Shown one piece after another: positions 50,186-61,069 of a DNA stretch of 64,000 nucleotides (within the stretch, counting starts at the first letter, position 1; the number at the start of each line of letters is the position of its first letter). The position numbers and the translations under genes were made by a program. The notes under the pieces are model-generated. The model ran no database searches. It saw only the letters and a list, made by a program, of their open reading frames with translations, and was not told the DNA's origin. Source of the stretch: Unio delphinus (taxonomy: Eukaryota > Mollusca > Bivalvia > Unionida > Unionidae); assembly GCA_029339505.1 (NCBI GenBank), contig JAQISU010000163.1, positions 3,364,001 through 3,428,000 of the forward strand. Direction: 5' to 3'.

Positions 50186-51601
50186 ATGTTCAAACAGTCA
50201 CCTGATCCAGCGTTTGATATAGATGCCCCAGTTCGCAAGGATGATTCTGTACGCGATTATCAATATTACGCCTATCATGCCATAGACTCAAATAGTCGAG
50301 CAAGAATTGAACTTCAAGTCCATGATACCAGTAAATACTTTTTGCCCTGTGAAGCGTTTATTGAAGTAGAAGGAGAACTTGTAACAGCTGCTGATACTAC
50401 TGCTGTACCAGCACCGTTTCCAGCTGGTACTCAAGTCGGTTTTGTCAATAATGGTATCATGGCGTTATTTGAGAGTGCAAAATATCTCATTGATGGAAAA
50501 GAAATCGAGTCGATAGATCGCGATGTTGATGTGGCTACAACAATAATCGGGTTAGCGAGATATTCCGATGATTATACAAGATCAGCAGGACCTTCTATGA
50601 TGTTTGCAAAAGATGCTACAAATACCGCTGGAGGAAAACAATTCGTTGTAAGACGACCAAATGATCGTGCTGCTAACCCTGCTCCTGCTGGTATCGAAGA
50701 TATGATTATAAACAACGATGTTAATTTCAATCTAGGGGCTGCAACACGTATTTCAATGTTGCAAGGAGCGCGTAAATCATTTTCATGCGCGATTCCACTG
50801 CATCACATATTTGGATTCTGTAGAAACGTCCGAAAAGTTATTTATGGGGCGAAGCATACAGTATCGCTTGTACGAAAGAGTGATGATAGTGACGCAATCT
50901 GGAGGATTCCAGCAGATGTTGCAAATCCAAATGCTGATGCCGGTAAAGTCAATTTAACAAAAATATCATTGTGGATGCCAGTGTTGACTCCAGCAATCAC
51001 CGCAGAAGAACGATTACTATCATTTATGGACCAAGGAGGAAAGTCGTTGTTGAGTTGGCTAACCGTGAGTACAGATGTGAAGCAATCAAATCTGAACGGG
51101 TTATTCACGTGGAATCTAGCATCAAAACAAGGTGTTGCTGCGCCACGTCATATATTTATTGCGTTACAGGATAACACACGAGTTGGCAATCAACTCTCCA
51201 GCCATATGATATTTGATCAGTTAGGTGTGAAAGACGTCTCACTGAGAATAAACGGCCAACAGGAACCATCCGAGGATATACAACTTAATTACACAGAGAA
51301 TCATATTGCACGCGTGTATCATCGTCTGTTGTCATTTATGGCACGTGATCAAAATGTCGATACTGGTTTGCAAATATCACAATATGATTTTAAAAATCTG
51401 TATCCGATCTATTACTTCTCACTGGAACATCTCGATTTAACAAGACAGTCCGTCGTTGATATACACTTTAGAGCTAATGTGACTCGTGGTGCTATTGCTA
51501 ATTATAGAGCGGTTGCTGTCATTCTCAGTGATAAATCAATGCTACTTGAAGGTGTTGGTGGAAGAATGAGAGTGGTAGATGCCCCAGTAGAAAACATGTA
51601 A
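50186..51601 (+). CDS. major capsid protein candidate (element B)
   Basis: 471 aa, intact. Identical to element A over long blocks (e.g. RISMLQGARKSFSCAIPLHH, the last ~150 residues nearly so), but with clustered changes and a 2-residue length difference around residues 67-82 and 143-173 (FVVRRPNDRAANPAPAGIED against FVVRRPKKRDNSDSDVEN) and in the ALQDNTRVGNQLSSH segment. Clusters of this sort fit exposed capsid loops. Encodes the shell protein of the predicted virion (inference). Confidence 0.65.
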   Translation: MFKQSPDPAFDIDAPVRKDDSVRDYQYYAYHAIDSNSRARIELQVHDTSKYFLPCEAFIEVEGELVTAADTTAVPAPFPAGTQVGFVNNGIMALFESAKYLIDGKEIESIDRDVDVATTIIGLARYSDDYTRSAGPSMMFAKDATNTAGGKQFVVRRPNDRAANPAPAGIEDMIINNDVNFNLGAATRISMLQGARKSFSCAIPLHHIFGFCRNVRKVIYGAKHTVSLVRKSDDSDAIWRIPADVANPNADAGKVNLTKISLWMPVLTPAITAEERLLSFMDQGGKSLLSWLTVSTDVKQSNLNGLFTWNLASKQGVAAPRHIFIALQDNTRVGNQLSSHMIFDQLGVKDVSLRINGQQEPSEDIQLNYTENHIARVYHRLLSFMARDQNVDTGLQISQYDFKNLYPIYYFSLEHLDLTRQSVVDIHFRANVTRGAIANYRAVAVILSDKSMLLEGVGGRMRVVDAPVENM

Positions 51602-51641
51602 TTGAAATTGTAAACGATTTAGAATCAATCAATTATGTATA

Positions 51642-52037
51642 ATGTCATATAGTGTTATTAGTGTTGCGTTAACTCCCGGTCAATTAAAAAAATTGCAATC
51701 GGAATCAGCTAAAAAATGTGGAACCACAATCACGTTGAAACCCAACCAAATGACTGGTGGTGCAAATAAACTATCGCTGACAACTCGTCAAATAAAACAT
51801 TTCAATGATGCACTTGCAGCCAAAAAAGGTGTTCAGATTACTCTCTCTGCAGCTGCTATCAAAAATATGATTAAAACAGGCGGTATATTTCCGTTGTTAG
51901 CTGCGATTCCAGCATTGATTGCAGCAGCAGCCCCAGCGGTGGCTAAAGCGGCAGCGTTAGGAGCCGTTGGTACTGCAGCAGGAATGGCACTAAAGAAGGC
52001 AACTGGGAAAGGATATAAAAAAAGGGAAAGGGTCTAA
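51642..52037 (+). pseudogene. pVI-like protein, truncated by an A-run frameshift (element B)
   Basis: 131 codons against 179 in element A. The N-terminal repeats, MTGG|A candidate site and hydrophobic helix are kept; A7 at 52017-52023 (A8 in A) shifts the frame before the LPGTPYSWYSG repeats, which remain as DNA at 52031-52170. Truncation may be tolerable if the repeats are accessory, or may be a sequencing artefact. Confidence 0.6.
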
Positions 52038-52170
52038 GACTACCAGGAACCCCGTATTCGTGGTACAGCGGAAGATCCGTGAACGGATCGGGTCTAAGAC
52101 TACCAGGAACCCCGTATTCGTGGTACAGCGGGAGATCCGTGAACGGATCGGGTCTAAGACTACCAGGAAC
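52031..52170. repeat. 60-bp direct repeats (element B)
   Basis: GGTCTAAGACTACCAGGAAC at 52031, 52091 and 52151; mirror of 5510-5675. Confidence 0.85.
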
Positions 52171-52200
52171 GATTTATTAATTGAGGAACCTATAGTTCCC

Positions 52201-52638
52201 ATGTCCAATTTTGATTTAATGGATGCGGCTAAAAAACTAGTGATTAAAAATTTCAGAGGTGTTTTTATGAAAGATCAATTACCACATCAACCAAACAAAA
52301 CTGAAACAGGTATTATTAATCTCGATAACAGCAGCAGACCTGGTACTCACTGGGTTGCATACGCTATTGATCCACGTGGGATTGTTTATTTCGATTCATA
52401 TGGATTAGCCCCACCAAAAGAGTTTATGCGGTATATAAAAACCCTTCCAATGAAGACTTGGTATTCTACGCTACCAACACAACAAATGAATGACCCACCA
52501 ATATGTGGCAGCGAAGTATTAAATGTCCTTGACGCTATTTCTAACTCCTTGAGTAACCCAAGCGGAAAACCACCACATGTTGTCGTGAATGAATACACTA
52601 GCAATCGCTTTTTAGAGAGAGAAAGAGTTTTACAATAA
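52201..52638 (+). CDS. adenain-like cysteine protease (element B)
   Basis: 145 aa from ATG 52201 (MSNFDLMDAAKK); the frame is open upstream through the 60-bp repeats but without ATG. His in RPGTHWVAY, Asp in YFDSYG and Cys in PPICGSEVL are kept. Lacks the nine-residue duplicated start (MVPKSSMVP) seen in A. Stop lies one base before the fibre-like gene ATG. Processes virion precursors (family role). Confidence 0.8.
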   Translation: MSNFDLMDAAKKLVIKNFRGVFMKDQLPHQPNKTETGIINLDNSSRPGTHWVAYAIDPRGIVYFDSYGLAPPKEFMRYIKTLPMKTWYSTLPTQQMNDPPICGSEVLNVLDAISNSLSNPSGKPPHVVVNEYTSNRFLERERVLQ

Positions 52639-52639
52639 C

Positions 52640-53587
52640 ATGATTGATATTTGGGGGAGATCTTTGAAACCCAAACCCGATGTTACTGCACCACCTGATT
52701 CTGTCAAGGATATAAAAAAAATAATTGAAGATGAAATCGCTGAGACGTTAAATTTAACAAGTGTTGATCCTAATGAAATAGTTGTATTTCAAGACAAACA
52801 GGGTAAATTGAAATCCAGTGATGTGTCATTGGATGATATTTTAGTTAAACAACGAAACGCAATCGAGAACACCGTTGCGTTATTTTCCGATCAGGGTAAA
52901 TTGAAAACCAGTAATATTTCTCTGGATGATATTTTGGTTAAACAACAAAACGCAATCGAGGATACTATCGCGTTATTTTCCGATCAGGGTAAACTCAAAC
53001 CGGGTGTACTCGTTTCGACGATTACAGATCGATTAAAAACTCTCAACGATGAGTTAAACAATTCTGTGGTTGTACTAAAAACACTTGAATCTAGAATTGA
53101 AGATAACGGAAAACAGTTTATATCATTTCGTAGAAATATCATTGATAAATTTATTGGAACCCAGTTGGATAAAATTGAAATAAAACTCCCTGATATTAAA
53201 AAATCCATCGATGAGACGAAAAACTTCATCGAAGCCGTCAAAGGTGATTTTTCGAGGATGATAACAATCATTGAAAAAACAAAAATTCCTCATGAGAAAA
53301 CCAACAACGTAGTATATACAATCCAACACGGATCATTTGAGTGGACACCTGCAAACAACAAATTAGATATCACAGCTACTATCAAGGGTATTTATCGATT
53401 AACACTAGTAACACCATTAACTCAATTTAATATATCATCGTCGAGTTCATCCGGGGTCAACAATACGATTTCAACGATCATCGACAAGGATAAAACTGAA
53501 AAGTTCACGATAACATATACTGATAAAAGTTTGATTGGGGTTTCAGTAACCTGGTATGTTGAATTCGTAGCGGATTTAAGTAAATAA
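52640..53587 (+). CDS. fibre-like coiled-coil virion protein (element B)
   Basis: 315 aa, intact. Same anchor (MIDIWGRSLKPKPD), the two GKLK..SLDDILVKQ repeats, helical shaft and beta-rich head. Changes relative to A are concentrated at about 130-165 (LKTLNDELNNSVVVLKTLES against LELLSDVVNNSVIVLTTLES) and in the head (TITYTDKSLIGVSVTWYVEF). Role in attachment is inferred. Confidence 0.55.
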   Translation: MIDIWGRSLKPKPDVTAPPDSVKDIKKIIEDEIAETLNLTSVDPNEIVVFQDKQGKLKSSDVSLDDILVKQRNAIENTVALFSDQGKLKTSNISLDDILVKQQNAIEDTIALFSDQGKLKPGVLVSTITDRLKTLNDELNNSVVVLKTLESRIEDNGKQFISFRRNIIDKFIGTQLDKIEIKLPDIKKSIDETKNFIEAVKGDFSRMITIIEKTKIPHEKTNNVVYTIQHGSFEWTPANNKLDITATIKGIYRLTLVTPLTQFNISSSSSSGVNNTISTIIDKDKTEKFTITYTDKSLIGVSVTWYVEFVADLSK

Positions 53588-53612
53588 CTAAATCGTTCGG
53601 ATTTCACAATTG

Positions 53613-53628
53613 AAAACGCTAGTGTTTT
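53613..53628. promoter_or_regulatory. imperfect GCTAGC palindrome upstream of the membrane-protein gene (element B)
   Basis: AAAACGCTAGTGTTTT, one mismatch from a perfect dyad; equivalent to 4068-4085. Confidence 0.35.
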
Positions 53629-53638
53629 TAAAATAAAA

Positions 53639-54184
53639 ATGATTTCATCAACTCAATGTCGCTATGATCAGGTCAGAGAATTTCAGAATAGACTCAAAAC
53701 CCTCACTGAGGAGTATCAAATAAAAATAAAAAAATACCGACGAAGAATCACCGCAATTGATGTTATTATATACTCGGTGTCAAGCGTTCTCACTGGTGCC
53801 GGAATAATACTAGCATCTGTTACAATGATTGCCCCGGTCGTAGTTCCAATTTGCATTTCTGCGGTGGCTACAATCGGGGGTATATCAACCGGGATAGCAA
53901 AAAAGATATCATCATGCAGCCAGAGTAAACTGCAGAATTACTTACTTCAATTTCATATTGCATCAACCGCATATTCGCAATTATCATTGATGATATCGTC
54001 GTCACTCGATAATACGATTATATCAGATAGTGAATTCTCAGCGATGGTCAGTATTTTCGATTCCGCGATATCAAAATTAGAGCGACAACATGAGTATAAT
54101 AACAATGACAACACCGATGGAATCAGAAAACACGAACCCAAAAAACAAAATGATCTCAATAATATCAACATTACCAGATTGTGA
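53639..54184 (+). CDS. two-helix membrane protein (element B)
   Basis: 181 aa, same as in A apart from a few residues (S for T in FHIASTAYS). Basic helical N-terminus, two membrane spans between about 40 and 85, ISDSEF helix. Its 3' end is the first unit of the 151-bp duplication. Confidence 0.65.
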   Translation: MISSTQCRYDQVREFQNRLKTLTEEYQIKIKKYRRRITAIDVIIYSVSSVLTGAGIILASVTMIAPVVVPICISAVATIGGISTGIAKKISSCSQSKLQNYLLQFHIASTAYSQLSLMISSSLDNTIISDSEFSAMVSIFDSAISKLERQHEYNNNDNTDGIRKHEPKKQNDLNNINITRL

Positions 54185-54350
54185 GTTCTCAGTGATGGTC
54201 AGTATTTATGATTCCTCGATACCAAAATTAGAAATACAACATGAGTATAATAACAATGACAACACCGCAGGAATTACTTCAACAAATAGTGGAGAACACG
54301 AACCCAGTACAAACAAGCATGATATCAATAACATCAACGAATCCAGAATT
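54030..54350. repeat. 151-bp tandem duplication (element B)
   Basis: Units begin GTGA(A/G)TTCTCAG at 54030 and 54181; ATG contexts MSIITMTTP at 54090 (decoy) and 54241 (penton-like gene). Confidence 0.8.
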
Positions 54351-55635
54351 CAGTGTGAATTTCCCCTCTCCGGTCCCAGTGAAGGAGATAGCGCTAGCAA
54401 AACTACGAATGTATCACAGTTGGCCTAATATCAGATCAAAATCATTTGGTGGTCAACAACCGAATAATTCACTGGTGTTTGCAAATAAGAATAAACCCGA
54501 CGGAACACCAGAATGGAACGTCGTTTCGATACCAACAGGGTCATACCAAATCGAACAAATCAATAATGAATTCGCGCGTAGAATAAAATCGATTACTGGA
54601 AAAGAATCAAAAATCGCTATAACAGTTCATGAGCCGACACTATCATCCGCAATTGAGATAAGCACAGAAGGATACGTCGTAGATATCTATCAAAGTTCTA
54701 TTAGAACCGTACTAGGATGGCCTGAAAAACCACCAGGGGGAAAAACCGTTGATTTACCAGAACCACAAAAAAATGATTATGTCACCGACGTGATAAAAAA
54801 TCATGATCCAATAGGGAGTAGTTATAGAGATTACCAATTCATTACAGATTTTTTTGATTTAATATACCAACCAACTGGAAGAGAGAAGCCAGGGGAGAAA
54901 ATAGAGGGGGATTATTTTGTTAACAAACCTAAAATCACTGGTATGATTTATTCAATAAACAACGATTTATCACTGTTGTTAATACCCCTTAAATCCGGCT
55001 CTCTCACCCGAGATGAATTTACCAGCGTCGTAGAAACATGTAGCAAAATTATCGACGATATGGAAAAATTTAATTCACAAATTATTCGATTTATACTCGA
55101 TGATAAAAACCCCATATCGAGAACAAGATTTGCATCAAACTATAATATCCGCGTTGAAGATATTCCAACATTCAAACTACCAGGATATAACGTACCAGAA
55201 CTAAAAAAACTTCTCAATGATGCCATCGATGTTGGTTTCAAAATAATTCATGACGCATGGAAAAAAACAACATCACCGGAAATAAAAATCCTCAAACATA
55301 ATAATGATCCAGATGGTGGTGGTAGGCATATCGCTCCGTTCAACGTGAATATTTCAACGGTGATTGCACTTAATTTAGTGTGTGATGTTATCGAAGGAAG
55401 CTATCAAATTAATCTCGAACGATCAAATCAAGCTCAGCAAGGATATATTCTTTATTCATTTGCACCAACAGCTCCTCCAGGATTCCTAATTATTGAAAAC
55501 CCAATTAATCCTGTCTATATGCGATGCCATAATAATTCATTAACCAGAATTAATTTCAAACTCACCGACCAGTCAAATAATCTGATTGATTTCCAAGAAG
55601 AGGTGTTAGCGATTAGTCTGTTTGTGAGATCCTAA
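54241..55635 (+). CDS. penton-like / minor capsid protein (PW-type), intact (element B)
   Basis: 464 aa. N-terminal block with SIPTGSYQIEQINNEFARRI and SSIRTVLGW; conserved tail VCDVIEGSYQINLERS, FAPTAPPGFLIIENP and FKLTDQSNNLIDF. The centre (about 170-240) differs strongly from A, with inserted residues (..PTGREKPGEKIEGDYFVNKP). The start at 54241 is preferred because the upstream copy of the same ATG context at 54090 leads only to a 112-codon frame. Vertex or minor capsid role is inferred from family pattern and gene position. Confidence 0.7.
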   Translation: MSIITMTTPQELLQQIVENTNPVQTSMISITSTNPEFSVNFPSPVPVKEIALAKLRMYHSWPNIRSKSFGGQQPNNSLVFANKNKPDGTPEWNVVSIPTGSYQIEQINNEFARRIKSITGKESKIAITVHEPTLSSAIEISTEGYVVDIYQSSIRTVLGWPEKPPGGKTVDLPEPQKNDYVTDVIKNHDPIGSSYRDYQFITDFFDLIYQPTGREKPGEKIEGDYFVNKPKITGMIYSINNDLSLLLIPLKSGSLTRDEFTSVVETCSKIIDDMEKFNSQIIRFILDDKNPISRTRFASNYNIRVEDIPTFKLPGYNVPELKKLLNDAIDVGFKIIHDAWKKTTSPEIKILKHNNDPDGGGRHIAPFNVNISTVIALNLVCDVIEGSYQINLERSNQAQQGYILYSFAPTAPPGFLIIENPINPVYMRCHNNSLTRINFKLTDQSNNLIDFQEEVLAISLFVRS

Positions 55636-55664
55636 AGACTCGATCAAATCATTTATTATTTTTG

Positions 55665-55915
55665 TTAACCCAGAACTGAAAACTTTAGCAGCAGAGAGGG
55701 TGGATGACCACATCGTTGCGACCAAAATTAATTAAAAAATCGTTTTCATTTTTTTAGTTAAAATGATTTCGTTGGGAGATTTCAATCAATTTTTTGTCTG
55801 AAAACGTTGTAGGGTTCGCCTTTTTTTGGTTAAAATAAGATTATAAGACGGCTCGTTTTAGGATTTCAATCAAATTTTGTCTAAAAACGTTGTAGGATTC
55901 ACCCTCTCTGCTGCT
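55665..55915 (-). repeat. right TIR of element B
   Basis: 251 bp, starting TTAACCC; internal inverted terminal motif at 55687-55702. Confidence 0.9.
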
Positions 55916-55920
55916 GTCCA
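55915..55920. repeat. target-site duplication of element B, right copy (TGTCCA)
   Basis: Matches 41110-41115. Confidence 0.8.
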
Positions 55921-56029
55921 TATTATGCTGAACCGTGGTATTACTGATCCTTCGAGAGTCTTCTAACTGGAAACGGTATCATGCCAAGCTGCTTTTGAAA
56001 TATCACCACATGTACGGGTAGCGGACCGA

Positions 56030-56870
56030 GTCGTGCAGTTGATATCAATGAAAGCTATCGGAACATGTCTTACTTATTGTCCTTTCTTAGATTTTTATGT
56101 ACGAGCATTCTGCATGGAGCGCATGTTTTGGATATTTGACTGTTTGAAAAAGAAGAATAAATTAATAGCTGAAAAATTCGTTGTAAAATAGATATAAATA
56201 TGAATAATAACTGTAATGCAAACTGGCATAGTCCATCGAATTCAGAACTTTCAATGTTCCACAACAAAAAAAAAAACAAGCGTTTCAACCCTTTCAGCGG
56301 CCACAATGGGTTTTGGTGATGTCAACTTGAAGACTCGTGTTATGTTTTTCCTCTGACAATATCAGAACCATAAATGTATGTCGTCTAATACTTCTACATA
56401 GAACACTGATATTTTCTATTTTGGACTCAGTTAACCCAGCTGAGGGAACGCTGATACTTCAGCTCTATACATACACGTGTATTGCCTGCTGGAGGCAGGT
56501 GTCACGTTAATTGGCCGTTAGTCTATTACTAAGGTCTTTTTGCTATATGCCATGATATTTATCGTACATATACCATTGCCTGGACCTTGATTGATTATGC
56601 AAGCACATTTTATGAGTGTATCTAAAGACGACATGACATAGATCGTATACAAATTAATATGTATTATTAATTATTCGTACATGATGCATATTAATTTTTA
56701 GTACACATACGAGATATTTATTTTACAACAGGTCACAAAGTAATGTTTCCGTCAATAATAGTTTTATCATAATACCGACTATGAGCATCCCTGTGTTAGA
56801 ATATATGACTGATTGGATCTTTAAGAATGTATCAAAACAAGTTTACAAAGTCCATTGGATTATTTATTAC
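56030..56870 (+). repeat. diverged duplicated segment, copy 2, second half
   Basis: Matches about 18940-19790; separated from its first half (39770-40340) by element B and short flanks. Confidence 0.6.
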
Positions 56871-57022
56871 ATTTTAAAATCCAGTGTTCCAATTTTAATA
56901 AATGTTTCAGAAACCGGAACGAAATAATTGAGCTTCCTGTATCAACGCCATGAATCATATCACTGACCTTCAGAAGGTGGTGAATAAATTTCTATATGAC
57001 CTTTAATGGTTGCCTGGAAACA

Positions 57023-57210
57023 TGATTGGCTGGTTTAACGCCATGTTCAGCATATAATAGGCAATACGTGCCAGCCAGTATATTTGATGGAAGAAGAACC
57101 CTGGGAAATCCTGAAATAACCACTGACGAATGAGAAGCTACTAGTAATCTTTTTCACATACACATGATGGCTGATCCCCGAGACTAGAACACATGCCGGC
57201 AGAGTAATTA
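57023..57210 (-). mobile_element. truncated SINE related to 28473-28722
   Basis: Shares the tail (GGTTTAACGCCAT on plus) and body (GAGAAGCTACT, AACCACTGAC) of the intronic SINE, but the tRNA head is lost. Confidence 0.7.
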
Positions 57211-57699
57211 GACTCTCCCAAACATATGACGAAACATACTATTGTTTTTACTGCTGTACACTATTTACTAATTTCTGGTCATTAATCATTAATCTATGCA
57301 CTATCCTTTTATGGGCAACTTCTGTATACAACTGACTGTATTTTAAAACATTTACTCTTGCAGAATAATATTTCTTTATTGTGACTAATTTTAAATGTTA
57401 ATGAAATATTCAAAAATTTCAAAATATTGTGCAACATTTTAATTAAATTCTTATTAACTGACTTTTCGGCATAAATAATGGACTTCACTGAGCGCTGGTT
57501 TCGTACAAGAAATGACCGATGTCATCCGAATACAGTGTGAGCACATCACCAAACGAGAACTAGTTTGGACCGACCTCGATGTTTACACAAGTAGTAGAGC
57601 GAAAGGACAGAATGACCCCACTTTGATGATCTCCCCTGATCATCAATCAAATTATACTCAAGGTCACAAAGCTATCTCCGATGGCATCATCGTCCTTAA
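57211..57699. other. intergenic, no gene seen
   Basis: A 65-codon frame (57512-57709) has no recognisable motif. Confidence 0.35.
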
Positions 57700-58052
57700 C
57701 AGGGCCTGACCTGCTATAGGGGCTCAAGGGGCCCGGCCCCCCCCCCTTAAAAAAAAACAACCTATTCACTGCTTTTGATAAAAGATGCAAAGGGGGTTCC
57801 GAATTTTTTAATTTTTTTTATTTATTTTTTTTTATATTTTCTTTTAGTGTGTTAGTTTTTTATTCACTTTTGTTAGATCCCTTTTTCAAGGTTTAGATAG
57901 CACTAGACTGCACCATTTTGCATCCTTAAAAAAAAATTCGGGGAGGGGGGCATGCTCCCGGACCCCCCTAGAAGGCTCGGCGCTTAGCACCTTTGCTTAA
58001 CCCAACAACAAGTTTGGCCCTCCCCCCCTTGAAAAACTTAGGTCCGGCCATG
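57700..58052. mobile_element. MITE (353 bp) with CAGGGCC-type TIRs and 5-bp TSD
   Basis: Left end CAGGGCCTGACCT, right end inverse CATGGCCGGACCT; CTTAA flanks both sides (57695-57699, 58053-58057). Interior has C-, T- and G-runs. hAT-like termini with a short duplication; non-coding. Confidence 0.7.
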
Positions 58053-58309
58053 CTTAAGAACACTATCATATTAATGACCAGTGTAGATCATCAGAGTTGT
58101 GTATTACATGGCTTTCCCTGTGCTACCTGGTGATGATTTTTATATAAGTTTAAATAATAACGCAAATGGTTACTAATTGGATAACAAATTTGGGTATAAT
58201 GTCACTGGAAACATTTTCGTAAATGCTATGTTAACAACAATGACGGATTCCGTGGAAAGATATCGTCCGGTGATAGCATCCCAACCAATCACCGAAGACA
58301 ATTTAATTC

Positions 58310-58682
58310 GATAAACATGGCTATTTGTATACTTGGTGTGAATTATAGAAACATGGCTTTTTGTATACTCGGTGTGAATGATAGAAACGTGGCTATTTGT
58401 ATACTTGGTGTGAATTATAGACACAAGGCTATTTGTATACTTGGTATGAATGATATAAAAATGGCTATTTGTATACTTGGTGTGAATGATAGAAACGTGG
58501 CTATTTGTATACTTGGTGTGAATTATATAAAAATGGCTATTTGTATACTTTGTGTGAATTATATAAAAATGGCTAGTTATATACCTGGTGTGAATGATAG
58601 AAACATGGCTATTTGTATACTTGGTGTGAATGATATTAACAGGACTATTTGTATACTCGGTGTGAATGATAGAACAATCATC
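58310..58682. repeat. 36-bp minisatellite, about ten units
   Basis: Unit ATGGCTATTTGTATACTTGG + TGTGAATGATAGAAAC. It keeps a 124-codon frame open (12-residue repeat MAICILGVNDRN), which is a by-product of 36 being divisible by three. Confidence 0.95.
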
Positions 58683-58689
58683 AATATCT

Positions 58690-60040
58690 GAGATGCAAGA
58701 GAGGTGGCATCAAAACCCAATTGGACATTCATTTTTGCAACCCCAGCCATAGAATGGCCATAATCGTAATAGAATATGATAACGTTTATGATAATATTTC
58801 AATAGTGCCATCGTTAGCAAATTAGGCGCTGTTAAGTTATCGTCATGCGTTAATTGATGTTTGACGACATTTTTACTTTAATTCATTGCCTCTTGTTTGT
58901 ATGTTCTCTTCTGTGACTTTTACTGAATACATTTTACTTCCTAGTCCAACATATTCCCAAATTATCAAATAAACATTTTAGTAACCAAATCACAATACTC
59001 ACAATCATGCTTATAATCTAAAAAGTCGAACATTTTTTGCGTTCCATACATATCAGGGTAAACATTTTCCGTCTTAAATTCGTAGCAAGGGCTATTTATT
59101 GTCGGTGAAGAATTATTTTACTCGATCGCCGTATTTTTTATATTTTTTGTGAATCCGTCGTGAAATAGTCGACTTGGATTACTCAGTGCGGTAAATCGGC
59201 AATAGATGGGCTTATCAAGTTTTATCATCTTCCATTTACTTTAAATCAATACGAAATTATCATCGAATATTTTCGTATTCACGAAACACGGCGAGGCTAC
59301 CAACGTTTTGTGACTGGTAACGTCATTGTTCATCTTGATGGATGACCTTGATGGGCTCTCGTATATTCTCCATGGTCTTACCAAACACGCTATTGTTCAT
59401 CAAATTGAAGAGGCCTTTATTGAAATCCGACTTGACATAGGTTCGTCTACCGACGTTTAAATCAATGTAGGTTAATGTCGTGCTTACAAATTATTTGCTT
59501 CTGGTCTTAGACCTCTTAGTACAATATTTGCAACACTATTATAACCTCTAAACCGTTTCTTTTTAAAGGTGAGGATGTATAACCGGTAAATATAGTTGGA
59601 TTCCACTGAGATGAATATTCTGATTTTCTTAAATGATTATAAGATCGAATCACCTACAGAAAAATGTGAAGATATAACAGTGACTGGTGAATACTGTATG
59701 TTTTAAATGTACTAAACTATATTGCAAAAGTAAAGAGTTATTCCATCTATAAAGGGAAATATTGGTGAGATAAATAATCTACGTTGGAGTTTGCACCGAG
59801 AGAATGAAATCCCAGTCACAGGGCTACTTTGTTACTACTCAGCCGAGTCTAGTTGGTAGACAAATACTGTAACCCCTTGACTGAGATTTAGTCAACGCGA
59901 TTCTGTTCAAGGGAAGGAACCCCGATTGTCATCTGCTGTACCTGACAGAGTTGTTCTCATATCGGACTTACTCAAAAACAACATTCACTCACAAAGGAAC
60001 TTAAGGTCTCTCCAACTTAGGTAGCACAATATAAAATATA
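58690..60040. other. intergenic, no gene seen
   Basis: No motif recognised on either strand. Confidence 0.4.
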
Positions 60041-60044
60041 ATTT

Positions 60045-60048
<4 letters not shown>

Positions 60049-60093
<45 letters not shown>
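60049..60093. repeat. (AC)n microsatellite
   Basis: About 22 AC units. Confidence 0.97.
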
Positions 60094-60095
<2 letters not shown>

Positions 60096-60385
60096 CAGAG
60101 CTTATAATGGAAACGTATCATACAACCCGAAACTATATGTCCATCTGTGCAAATTACACGAAGAACCTGTTTGAGTCCTCGTTGTTGGGCCTTAACACGC
60201 CATCAACTTCATAAAATACTTTATGGCTTAAAAATATGTTACACTTTAGAGTACAGGGAGGGAGTGAAGAACGCAAAATATGAAGTAGGGTGATAGCTTT
60301 ATAAAGCATGATTGTGAACTAAATTTACAATATTTTGAATTTAACGAAAAAACGAGGAAGATAGGGTAGGAAGTGCAAAGGTGAT

Positions 60386-60590
60386 GAATGACAGACCAAG
60401 AATGTAGGACGTATAAAGACAAGGAATGACAGACCAGTAAAGCTGGACGTGCAAAGACAAGGAATGACAGACCAAGAATGCAGGACCTACAAAGGCAAGG
60501 AATGACAGACCAAGAATGTAGGACGTACAAAGACAAGGAATGAAAGACCAAGAATGTAGGATGTGAAAAGACACGGAATGAAGACTAAGA
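60386..60590. repeat. 38-bp tandem repeat, about five units
   Basis: Unit GAATGACAGACCAAGAATGT + AGGACGTACAAAGACAAG. Confidence 0.93.
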
Positions 60591-61069
60591 ATGATGAAAG
60601 TAAAAAAACATGGAGTGACAAACTATATATTTCCAGATCGGTCCTCTGTCGACAAGTTTTATATGAACAAAAGTCCGAGTGTTTTGTGTACCCCCTACTA
60701 TGCATTCTACCGTGATCATGTAACACAAGTTGATGAGCTTGGACCAAAGAACAATATATTCGCATGGGTACTCGTTAGATCAAGAACGCTGAGTACCTTT
60801 ATGAATAAAAGGCTGTGAAACAAACTTGCCCAAGTTGACTTTTGAACATATCACATACTCTCAAGAGTACGAACATATATTTATAATAGAAACTAACAGA
60901 AAACAATGTTCCAGACACGCATACTAAATACGTCACTGGCTACAAAAATCCTAATTCCCTCAACATCTACAGCAAACCTACTAACAGCGAGAATGTGTTT
61001 TGTCAAACCTGCCTTCTTCAATATTAGCCAGTCATATTTCAAGCAAGTATATGGATTTAGTGGTGTATG

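Larger units (their letters stand above)
41116..55915. mobile_element. Polinton/Maverick element B (~14.8 kb), inverted relative to A
   Basis: Same TIRs and the same gene order as element A in mirror orientation: ATPase next to the left TIR, penton-like gene next to the right. The replication gene is intact (1319 codons). Integrase, pVI-like and the fast-changing gene carry A-run frameshifts, and the homing nuclease has a His to Asn change. Its TSD differs from that of A, so it is an independent insertion; it lies within a duplicated host segment. Confidence 0.95.

Noticed and set aside
58317..58691. 124-codon frame with 12-residue repeats (MAICILGVNDRN)
   Set aside because: The frame follows from a 36-bp minisatellite; no unique sequence, no start context or splice signal.
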